A stretch of 64,000 bases of DNA, from the NCBI GenBank assembly GCA_023251135.1, contig JAHEZJ010000003.1, forward strand, positions 113,072 to 177,071. Direction: 5' to 3'. Of the stretch, positions 7,732-14,736 are shown piece by piece; the stretch's first letter is position 1, and each line of letters starts with the position of its first letter. The notes under the pieces are model-generated. The model was not told the origin of the DNA. It saw only the letters and a list, made by a program, of their open reading frames with translations, and did no database searches. Made by a program: the position numbers and the translations under genes. The stretch comes from Flavobacterium sp. (GTDB taxonomy: Bacteria > Bacteroidota > Bacteroidia > Flavobacteriales > Flavobacteriaceae).

Positions 7732-9363
7732 ATGAATTTATCCGATACTATTAGAACAGTTTTGAATAATATAAAACATGAAGGATTAACGGATATATTT
7801 CCTAGACCTTTTGAAGTTGATTTACTAAAAAATTCTATTTTTTATAATCAAATAGTTTCAGAAGTTAAAGATTCAATTACAAAAGCACTGGATGAAAATG
7901 GTTCAGGTCTATTAACATTAAAAGTTCACCCAATATCACATGTTTTATATCCCAAAAAAGAAGCTTTTGATTTTAGAAAATGTGCATTAATCGATGTGTT
8001 GGACACTGTAAAATATTTTACTCTAGTAATGCTGTTAGCCAAAGACATAGAAAAAGCTAGAATAAACAAGTCTAAAAATTGTATTTTTTCATATCGATAC
8101 AAAATAGAAAAGGACAATCCATATATCTTTGACAAAAACTACAATTATACAACTTTCACAAAACAATCTAATGAAAATTTAAAAAAGAAAGATGTCAAGG
8201 TTGTTGTTAAATGTGATATATCAAATTTTTACGATAGGTTAAACCTTCACCGTCTAGAATCTTCTTTATTGTCTATAACAGACAAAAAAAATGTAGTTAA
8301 ATTAATAAACGAATTATTGTTATTTTGGGCAAATCGTGACTCATATGGACTACCTGTAGGAAGTAATCCCAGCAGAATATTAGCAGAATCTTTGTTAATT
8401 GATGTAGACAAATTTCTATTATCCCACAAAGTGTCTTTTTGTCGCTTTGTAGATGATTATAGGCTCTTTGCTCCAGATGCAAAAACGGCTCATTATTGGT
8501 TAACATTATTAGTAGAAAGACTTTCTATAGAAGGCTTATTTATCAATCAAAGTAAAACTGCAATTGAGGATGTTTCGAACCGAAATGAAGACAAAACTAA
8601 TGAAGACAAGACTAATGAAGACAAGACTAATGAAAATGAAAAACCTAAAGATGAATTCAAAGAAGATATAATAAGTGAAAAACGAATTATCAGTGGGTAT
8701 TCAGGAACAATTCCAACAAAATTTAGAAATTCTAGTGAAAATGAAATCACTAAAATTAAAACTAATGATTACATTGACTTAATCTCGCACGTAGAAAACT
8801 CTAAAATAATATTACCCGATGAATTTAGAGAGTATTGCAAAATATTAATTTACAAAGAATTATATGATAATTTCAAACTACTGCCGTACTTGCTTAATAA
8901 TTTTCCGCAATTTACTCCCTATGTCACGGATTTACTTTTAAAATTTAGAAATAAAATACCTCTAGAAATTAGAGCACATCTAAGAAACGAATTTAGTATA
9001 TGGTTGAATGTGAAAGAAGTTTATATTCCCGAATATATTGCAATAGCTTTGGTAAAACTATTATCTGATAAATCATATTTAGATTTACAAGTTATATTTG
9101 ATTACTTTAGACAATTGAAGAGAAATGCTGGTTCGTATATTGGAAGAGCTACTTTAGAAGCACTAGAGCCTATTATTGAAAGAGGTCAAGTATTAGAAAT
9201 AAGACAGTATTACAGTCGGGCAGATAATTGGGAAAAAAGACAAATCGTTAAAATAATTGATCTTCATTTACATCGAGAAGAAAAGAATGCTTGGTTTAAA
9301 AATATAACTATGAACGATTCCACAGACCCATTTTTAATTCAGACTTTTAAACCAAAAAAATAA
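7732..9363 (+). CDS. Abi/UG-type reverse transcriptase with helical C-terminal domain
   Basis: 543 residues. The palm motifs are KCDISNFYD (metal Asp162), GLPVGSNPSR (206-215, motif B) and FCRFVDDYRLF with the catalytic FVDD at 239-242, followed by GLFINQSKT. An upstream DFRKCALIDVLDTVKYF ... FSYRYK stretch fits the fingers of abortive-infection/unknown-group RTs. A low-complexity hinge (285-303) precedes about 200 residues of helical repeats resembling HEAT or alpha-rep domains, as in AbiA/AbiK relatives. No maturase, HNH or retron features are seen. Known relatives act in phage defence, some by making DNA from an RNA template or without one. The exact group cannot be set by eye. The neighbours (SieB-like, cyclase-like) support a defence role. 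Confidence 0.85.
   Translation: MNLSDTIRTVLNNIKHEGLTDIFPRPFEVDLLKNSIFYNQIVSEVKDSITKALDENGSGLLTLKVHPISHVLYPKKEAFDFRKCALIDVLDTVKYFTLVMLLAKDIEKARINKSKNCIFSYRYKIEKDNPYIFDKNYNYTTFTKQSNENLKKKDVKVVVKCDISNFYDRLNLHRLESSLLSITDKKNVVKLINELLLFWANRDSYGLPVGSNPSRILAESLLIDVDKFLLSHKVSFCRFVDDYRLFAPDAKTAHYWLTLLVERLSIEGLFINQSKTAIEDVSNRNEDKTNEDKTNEDKTNENEKPKDEFKEDIISEKRIISGYSGTIPTKFRNSSENEITKIKTNDYIDLISHVENSKIILPDEFREYCKILIYKELYDNFKLLPYLLNNFPQFTPYVTDLLLKFRNKIPLEIRAHLRNEFSIWLNVKEVYIPEYIAIALVKLLSDKSYLDLQVIFDYFRQLKRNAGSYIGRATLEALEPIIERGQVLEIRQYYSRADNWEKRQIVKIIDLHLHREEKNAWFKNITMNDSTDPFLIQTFKPKK
8584..8640 (+). repeat. 15-bp minisatellite inside the RT gene
   Basis: Three tandem units (AATGAAGACAAAACT and twice AATGAAGACAAGACT) plus a partial fourth encode three NEDKT pentapeptides and NEN. 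They lie in the hinge between the polymerase and the helical domain. Because the unit is a multiple of three, copy-number change alters linker length without a frameshift. Confidence 0.9.
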
Positions 9364-9521
9364 CAATACCGTACTTACAAAATGTACCTTCTCAGCTGAC
9401 CCTAGCCTTCCATTTGTGAACGTAATCCAAACAAAAAATATTCCTGAGTGAGAAAACATTTGCGTGATGCAGTTATTTAAGTCTAAACACAAATAAATAT
9501 TTCTCACATAATAATCATAAT

Positions 9522-10346
9522 ATGTCAACAACAAAAAAAGGATCGAATAGAAAAATTGAAATCTCTATTTGTGCATGGACTGACTTACTTGGATATGGGT
9601 CAATGTTATTTGAATCTCAGTTTGATCCTACGGTAGATTTATCTAAAAAGGCAATCGAACGATTAGAACTTTTTCATTCAACTGCCTCAAAACATTCTCA
9701 TCAACGATTTAATATTTATGCCCTAAATGATGGACTAATTTGCCAAAGAGATATATCTCCAAGAACAAGAAGTGTAACATGTGACTTTATAAAACGTGTT
9801 ATAAAATTACATAATGACATTAATCTTGTAGATAAAGAAGCAGGTTTTTTTGGAGCACGAACTATAATCGCCGCTGGATTTAGAATGAGATCCGAATCAA
9901 AAATTATCGTTGAATCTGGAATAAAAAAGGTTCTATTAAAACAACTTGAAGAAGGAACTTTAACACCAGTCGAAGCAATTCATATGGCTATGAAAGCAAG
10001 GCCATATTTTGGAATTGTTCCTGAGCTACAAGCAAATTTTGCTTTTACTAAAGCATATTTAGTAGATTCTGAGGGAACCAAAGGTGGGTTTGGTGGTCCA
10101 AACTGTTACATAGATTTAAGTATTTTTAAAAATCCATTGCCTGATTTCATAACTTTTTCAGAATATGTTAATTGGAATAGCAATGGACTTTGGGGAAAAT
10201 TTGGAAAACTAGAAAAGTTCGAATCAAATAAAGCTCATTTGAATAAAGATATGGGATTTTTAAGTGGTTTCGAAATTGCAGAAAATATTACTAAATCTCC
10301 AAATGCAGAAAAAAGAATTAGAAATATGTCAAAATCAAACCGCTAA
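9522..10346 (+). CDS. Cyclase-fold-like protein next to the RT
   Basis: 274 residues, no signal or membrane segment. ICAWTDLLGYGSML (Asp21) near the N-terminus, IYALNDGLICQ (Asp70), GARTIIAAGF (Arg113) and NFAFTKAYLVDSEG recall a family of uncharacterised proteins with a class III nucleotide-cyclase-like fold (FxDxLGF ... SDS ... RGGIxxG ... GxAxxxAxxLE). Both candidate metal-binding acidic positions are kept, so an active enzyme or nucleotide sensor is possible. This is inference from motif spacing, not a firm family match. It lies 158 bases after the RT on the same strand. That gap is long enough for its own promoter. A defence pairing is suggested by position only. Confidence 0.6.
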   Translation: MSTTKKGSNRKIEISICAWTDLLGYGSMLFESQFDPTVDLSKKAIERLELFHSTASKHSHQRFNIYALNDGLICQRDISPRTRSVTCDFIKRVIKLHNDINLVDKEAGFFGARTIIAAGFRMRSESKIIVESGIKKVLLKQLEEGTLTPVEAIHMAMKARPYFGIVPELQANFAFTKAYLVDSEGTKGGFGGPNCYIDLSIFKNPLPDFITFSEYVNWNSNGLWGKFGKLEKFESNKAHLNKDMGFLSGFEIAENITKSPNAEKRIRNMSKSNR

Positions 10347-10470
10347 GACATTGCATTAATTACAAATCCTCTAGCCGGCGCTGACGTCACACTAATGAAC
10401 TCAAATCAAAGCTTTTCCCTTCCTGAAAAAGTTCACAAATTAAAACTTAATCATAAAATAGATACAACTC

Positions 10471-10496
10471 CTTGCTGGCGATAGCGCCCTAGCAAG
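10471..10496. repeat. GC-rich intergenic hairpin
   Basis: CTTGCTGGCG pairs with CGCCctAGCAAG around a four-base loop. It stands out in AT-rich surroundings at the right edge of the RT island and may terminate transcription from the upstream gene. A preceding GCCGGCGCTGACGTCAC stretch (from about 10375) is similarly GC-rich. Confidence 0.5.
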
Positions 10497-10529
10497 AAAA
10501 ATAAAACCTCAATCAAAAAACAACCAATC

Positions 10530-10964
10530 ATGAAACATTTTCTTTTACTTTCTTTTTTATTCGTTTTCAATAACAATTTTGCACAAGAAGCCAAAATAAA
10601 AAAGGAAAAATGGCATTGGAACAATGAGCCCAAACAAGATACCGTTATTGGTTATGCTCAGGTTTTAAAAGTGGACAATGTGCTTTACATTTCGGGTGCT
10701 GTAACAAGCGAACTAACTCCGGCAGGAATCACAGCTGTTTATAACGATTTAAAAGCTTCACTAGCGAGTTATGGTGCCACATTTGCAAATGTTGTGAAAG
10801 AAAATTTATATACAACCGATATTGAGACTATGAAAAAGTATAACAACGTTAGGAAAAAATTCTACAATGGTGACTTCCCTGCAGCTACATGGGTACAAAT
10901 CGTACAATTATACATGCCACAAGCAAAGTTAGAGGTTGAATTGGTGGCACATCTTCCTAAATAA
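10530..10964 (+). CDS. Secreted RidA/YjgF-family protein
   Basis: 144 residues with a signal peptide ending near NNFAQ (residue 19), so exported, probably periplasmic. The body has the RidA fold signature: VLYISGAVTSE, DLKASLASYGATFANVVKENLYTTD, a FPAATWVQI strand and VELVAHLP at the end. Cytosolic RidA proteins deaminate reactive enamines using an Arg in a conserved (T)xR motif. Here the equivalent strand reads AATWVQIV without that Arg, so the classic deaminase activity is doubtful. It is a single gene, followed by a hairpin-rich gap. Confidence 0.85.
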   Translation: MKHFLLLSFLFVFNNNFAQEAKIKKEKWHWNNEPKQDTVIGYAQVLKVDNVLYISGAVTSELTPAGITAVYNDLKASLASYGATFANVVKENLYTTDIETMKKYNNVRKKFYNGDFPAATWVQIVQLYMPQAKLEVELVAHLPK

Positions 10965-11049
10965 TTGGATTAAATTAAGATTACCTTTATTCGATAAATC
11001 TATCAAAATAGAAGCACAACTTAAATATCAAACAAGATATTTAAAAAAC

Positions 11050-11283
11050 GGCTCTACAAAGTGTCCCAACTTAAAAATTGTGACTGGAATTAAAAAATTT
11101 ATAGTCACAATAAAGAGCCATAGGCTCAACCAATATTGTAGAATTGGATTTTAATCCAATTTGAATACGCACATTGAGGATAGAGAACCAGCGGTTCGAT
11201 ATATTTTAACACCTAAAATATATGCCGTTCCTATGGAACTTTTAAAACCCAAAATCCTTTTTTCAACGGATTGAAATCCGTTG
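11050..11283. repeat. Cluster of four hairpin elements
   Basis: In the 537-base gap between the RidA-like and LprI-like genes: GGCTCT/AGAGCC (11050-11055/11114-11119) enclosing ATTGTGACT/AGTCACAAT (11077-11085/11103-11111); AATTGGATT/AATCCAATT (11142-11161); ATATATTTT/AAAATATAT (11199-11223); CAACGGATT/AATCCGTTG (11264-11283). All inner arms are perfect 9-bp repeats. Nothing else is seen in this gap. Confidence 0.8.
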
Positions 11284-11501
11284 CTACAAAATATTTTATT
11301 CCTACGGAATTAAAGCATACGACCTCTCATGATTTTTTTAATAAAAAATTATAGAGATTATAATCAAACTATTTTGCATATTAATTTATATTCTTTGCAT
11401 GGACAAGCGGGACGCTTGCGTCAGCAGCATATTTTTTTACTGAACTACAAATACACATTTAAAACAAAACAGTAATATATTTGGGTTTTAAACTCAACCT
11501 T

Positions 11502-11921
11502 ATGAACAAAACACTTGTCACTGTTTTTCTTTTTTTCTCAATCATTGCTTTTTCCCAAACCAACAAGAAAAATGAAAATCCAATTGATGTTTTAGAATCA
11601 AAATGTCTGAATAAAGATGATATCTCGAATGCCGATATGTGTAATTGCACCATACAGGCGCGTGAGTCCTGGGATAAAGAATTGAATAAATACTATAACC
11701 TGCTAAAAGCAAAACTCCCAAAAGAAGCTTTTGATAGTCTGAAAGAATCCCAATTGCAATGGTTGAAGTATCGGGATAAAGAATACGCTTTTATTTCCAA
11801 ATTTTACTTCGAAGTTCAACAAGGAACAATGTGGTACACCGTTGCCGAAAACAGAAAAAAAGAAATCGTAAAAACCAGAGCAATCGAATTACAACAATAT
11901 TACAAAATGTTGGACTTTTAG
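11502..11921 (+). CDS. LprI-like lysozyme-inhibitor family protein
   Basis: 139 residues from the ATG at 11502, which puts the basic residue and hydrophobic core of the signal peptide (MNKTLVTVFLFFSIIAFS) at the N-terminus. An ATG 21 bases upstream adds only MGFKLNL. The mature part has two cysteines close together (MCNCT) and the pattern ELNKYYNLLKAKL ... SQLQWLKYRDKE. These are the hallmarks of the LprI/DUF1311 family, periplasmic proteins of which one inhibits lysozyme. Location is predicted periplasm. Confidence 0.8.
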   Translation: MNKTLVTVFLFFSIIAFSQTNKKNENPIDVLESKCLNKDDISNADMCNCTIQARESWDKELNKYYNLLKAKLPKEAFDSLKESQLQWLKYRDKEYAFISKFYFEVQQGTMWYTVAENRKKEIVKTRAIELQQYYKMLDF

Positions 11922-12079
11922 ATGGTTTCGGTTAGAGAATATATTAATTTCGCTGCTATAAATTCATATTTAATTCCTCCGTTTCTGAAGTGTTCGCATC
12001 CTAAGATATCCAACAAGAGGGCTCTTCCATTTAAAAATTCTCTTCTAAATAGTAAACAATCATATAGAATAAATAAAAA

Positions 12080-13159
12080 ATGAAAAAACAAATTCTAATC
12101 GGTCTCGTTTTTTTGAGCTCCATTTTATCGGTAAATGCCCAAAATTGGAGTGGTTCAACACCTGGGAAAATTTATTATAATTCAGGCAATGTTGGTATTG
12201 GAGAAATAAATCCCGATCAAAAATTAAACGTTACGCAATCAGATGATATAGTAACTTCCAATCAATATCGTTTTCCGCTCAAATTAGTACTTAATGATAA
12301 TATTGGAGGTTTATGGCAGGGAACGGGTGTTGGGATGAAGTTTCATCTAAATGCCTCAGATGCCAACTTTGATACCGCCGAAATAGTCAGCATTGCCAAA
12401 ACGGCGGGTGTTTCAAATGGAGATTTGGCCTTTAGGACGGCAAAAGCGGGCGTATTATCAACACAACTTACGATTGATTCAGAGGGCAAAGTGGGGATCG
12501 GAGAAGTAAATCCTGATCAAAAATTAAATATTACCCAGACCGAAGATATATTAACTTCCAATCAATATCGATTTCCGCTCAAATTGGTACTAAATGATAA
12601 TGCCGGAGGTCTATGGCAAGGAACAGGTGTTGGAATGAAATTTCATATAAATGCCGCAGATGCTAATTTTGATACAGCAGAAATAGTCAGCATTGCCAAA
12701 ACGGCGGGTGCTTCAAATGGAGATTTGGCTTTTAAGACCGCAAAAGCAGGAGTATTATCAACTCAGCTTACCATTAATTCAGATGGCAAAGTAGGAATAG
12801 GAACTGACGCTCCTGCCTACAAACTCGATGTTGAAGGAACAATTCGTGCCTCTGAAATTAAAGTTTGTATGCAAGGAACTTGCGTTCCAGATTTTGTATT
12901 CAAAAAAGATTATAAATTAATGAGTTTAAATGAACTTGAAAAATTTGTAACCACCCAACAGCATCTGCCTGAAATAGAACCGGAAAAAGAAATGATTGAA
13001 AACGGGCTTAATATGAAAGATTTTCAAATGAAGTTGTTACAAAAAATGGAAGAAATGACACTTTACATCATTGAACAAAATAAGAAAAGTGAAAAACAGG
13101 AACAAGAATTAAAATTACTCAAAGCTGAAATTAAGAAACTAAAATCTGCTGAAAAATAA
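12080..13159 (+). CDS. Tail-fibre-like surface protein with 100-residue duplication
   Basis: 359 residues. A signal peptide ends at VNAQ (residue 21). Two tandem copies of a 100-residue unit follow, starting VGIGE(I/V)NPDQKLN, then a partial third start (VGIGTDAPAYKLDVEGTIRA). The C-terminal part has FKKDYKLMSLNELEKF, TTQQHLPEI and a heptad coiled coil to the end. The VGIGTxxPxxKLxV element and LNELE...LPE block are common in secreted Bacteroidota proteins resembling phage tail-spike bases, where the coiled coil may trimerise. The role is probably surface-exposed but unknown. A paralogue follows directly. Confidence 0.7.
   Translation: MKKQILIGLVFLSSILSVNAQNWSGSTPGKIYYNSGNVGIGEINPDQKLNVTQSDDIVTSNQYRFPLKLVLNDNIGGLWQGTGVGMKFHLNASDANFDTAEIVSIAKTAGVSNGDLAFRTAKAGVLSTQLTIDSEGKVGIGEVNPDQKLNITQTEDILTSNQYRFPLKLVLNDNAGGLWQGTGVGMKFHINAADANFDTAEIVSIAKTAGASNGDLAFKTAKAGVLSTQLTINSDGKVGIGTDAPAYKLDVEGTIRASEIKVCMQGTCVPDFVFKKDYKLMSLNELEKFVTTQQHLPEIEPEKEMIENGLNMKDFQMKLLQKMEEMTLYIIEQNKKSEKQEQELKLLKAEIKKLKSAEK
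12191..12790 (+). repeat. Internal 300-bp tandem duplication
   Basis: Units at 12191-12490 and 12491-12790 align without gaps over exactly 300 bases, with mostly scattered, often synonymous differences. Each encodes 100 residues with conserved stretches such as LTSNQYRFPLKLVLNDN (second copy). The high identity indicates recent duplication or gene conversion. Confidence 0.9.
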
Positions 13160-13235
13160 AGTTCCTAAAAACAACACATAGTAACAACTGTATGTCTAAA
13201 AGACGTCTCTAAACAGTAAACAATCAATAAAATAC

Positions 13236-14225
13236 ATGAAAAAACAATTTTTAATTAGCCTGGCTATATTTAGTTCCATCTTTACAGTTAACGCGCAATG
13301 GAACGGGACAAATCCTATCTCAACAGATGCTTCTGTGGGTATTGGAACAAGTTCAGTAACTTCTCCCCTAACTATTAGTAAATCGACATGGAACCTAGTG
13401 CCTACTGTTGAGATTAAACACATTCCTGAGAATGCTGGTTGTAACGGATGTTTAAATGTAGCACAAAAGATTTCTGTGTTAGATGATCAAGGAGCTAACA
13501 AAAGTAATATTGGTCTTTGGATCAATGCAAAAAATGCATTAAATAATTATGCAGCTGTATTTGAAAATGGAAATGTTGGAATTGGAACAACAACGCCAGT
13601 AGCAAAATTACATATAAACAATGGCGCAAATACTGATGCAGCTGTATTAGCAACCAGCACAGAGAATAATAAATTGATCGTTAGCAGTGGCGTGACTCAA
13701 CCTGCCAATACATCGACATTTCGAATAACCCAAGAATTTGAAAACAATCGAAATAACGGATATATTAGTTTTCATAGAGGAAGCTCTGTAGATGGAGGCT
13801 TTTTAACATTTGGATCTTCAGGAGAAGAAAAATTAAGAATAGATCCTAATGGGAATATTGGCGTTGGAATCTTAAATCCTCTTTTTAAACTAGACGTGTG
13901 TGGTACAATAAGAGCAAGAGAGGTTAAAGTTGATTTAGGAGCAACCTGTGTTCCAGATTTCGTATTCAAAAAGGATTATAAACTAATGACCTTAAATGAA
14001 CTTGAAAAATTTGTAACTACCCAACAACACCTACCTGAAATAGCACCGGAAAAAGAAATGATTGAAAACGGGCTCAATGTGAAAGAGTTTCAAATGAAGT
14101 TGTTACAAAAAATGGAAGAAATGACACTTTACATCATTGAACAAAATAAGAAAAACGAGAATCAGGAACAAGAATTAAAAATTCTGAAAGCCAAAATTAA
14201 AAAGTTGGAGTCTCATAAAAAATAG
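13236..14225 (+). CDS. Tail-fibre-like surface protein, paralogue
   Basis: 329 residues with a signal peptide ending VNAQ (residue 21). It has VGIGTSSVTSPLTI, VGIGTTTPVAKLHI and IGVGILNPLFKLDVCGTIRA modules and then a C-terminal coiled coil nearly identical to that of the preceding gene (TCVPDFVFKKDYKLM onward). The middle is unrelated to the 100-residue repeats next door. The leaders of the two genes are also alike (TAAACAATCA followed by an ATG AAA AAA CAA start). This points to tandem duplication with exchange of the variable middle. A terminator follows at 14287. Confidence 0.7.
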   Translation: MKKQFLISLAIFSSIFTVNAQWNGTNPISTDASVGIGTSSVTSPLTISKSTWNLVPTVEIKHIPENAGCNGCLNVAQKISVLDDQGANKSNIGLWINAKNALNNYAAVFENGNVGIGTTTPVAKLHINNGANTDAAVLATSTENNKLIVSSGVTQPANTSTFRITQEFENNRNNGYISFHRGSSVDGGFLTFGSSGEEKLRIDPNGNIGVGILNPLFKLDVCGTIRAREVKVDLGATCVPDFVFKKDYKLMTLNELEKFVTTQQHLPEIAPEKEMIENGLNVKEFQMKLLQKMEEMTLYIIEQNKKNENQEQELKILKAKIKKLESHKK

Positions 14226-14286
14226 ATTTTATCAGGCAATAGTGCTCCAAAATGCACTGGTCCTAAGAAATGTTTAAAATTAACAG

Positions 14287-14320
14287 TACGCAAATGTCTT
14301 TGACTTTGCGTATTTTTTTT
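14287..14320 (+). terminator. Rho-independent terminator
   Basis: TACGCAAA and TTTGCGTA enclose an inner GTC/GAC pair, then a run of eight T. It ends the surface-protein pair. The remaining gap to 14736 holds the gene remnant at 14485-14563 and otherwise nothing recognised. Confidence 0.8.
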
Positions 14321-14484
14321 GCCTCTTAAAAACCATATCTCTGGTAGAATCCACAGACCTTTTTACTACTCGTTCTAAAGGAATTAATTATACAAACATG
14401 AATTAGAATAAAAGTCAGAAATATCGATACAGCGCGATCAAAATCTATTATTACAATTAGAACCATTTCTAATGGAAGTTACAA

Positions 14485-14563
14485 TCACGCAACAGCACAT
14501 TCCATATTATTTTGCTCCATAATCTGCATATCGATTATTTTTTAAGCCACCGTTCCTTTTTCG
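14485..14563 (-). pseudogene. 3'-end remnant of a DUF5995 gene
   Basis: It aligns without gaps to the 3' end of the DUF5995 gene (17644-17722): 66 of 79 bases match by my count, in the same orientation. It translates as EKGTVA, then a TAA where the intact gene has CAA (Gln), then KIIDMQIMEQNNMECAVA and a TGA stop. The rest of the gene is absent. The remnant and the intact copy bracket the two-gene cassette at 14737-17511. Confidence 0.85.
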
Positions 14564-14736
14564 TGTATGCAAGAGAGCGAGATACTAGCGCAAGCGAGGG
14601 CTTTCAGATTAACAAGAGTAATTATGGTTTTCCGTAAAATCTCTAAGTAGAAGATCGTTAGGTTTGAGAAATATTTACAAGGACATTTTTTAAATAGTTT
14701 AAATCCTCAAACAATAAAAAACTAATACTACAAAAT

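Noticed and set aside
7732-9363. RT as retron, diversity-generating element or group II intron
   Set aside because: No msr/msd-like inverted repeat pair next to it, no template/variable repeat pair recognised, and no maturase or HNH domain. The FVDD motif and helical C-terminus fit Abi/UG types better.
10936-11154. 72-codon ORF overlapping the end of the RidA-like gene
   Set aside because: Most of it runs through the hairpin repeat cluster, and the product has no sensible composition or start context.
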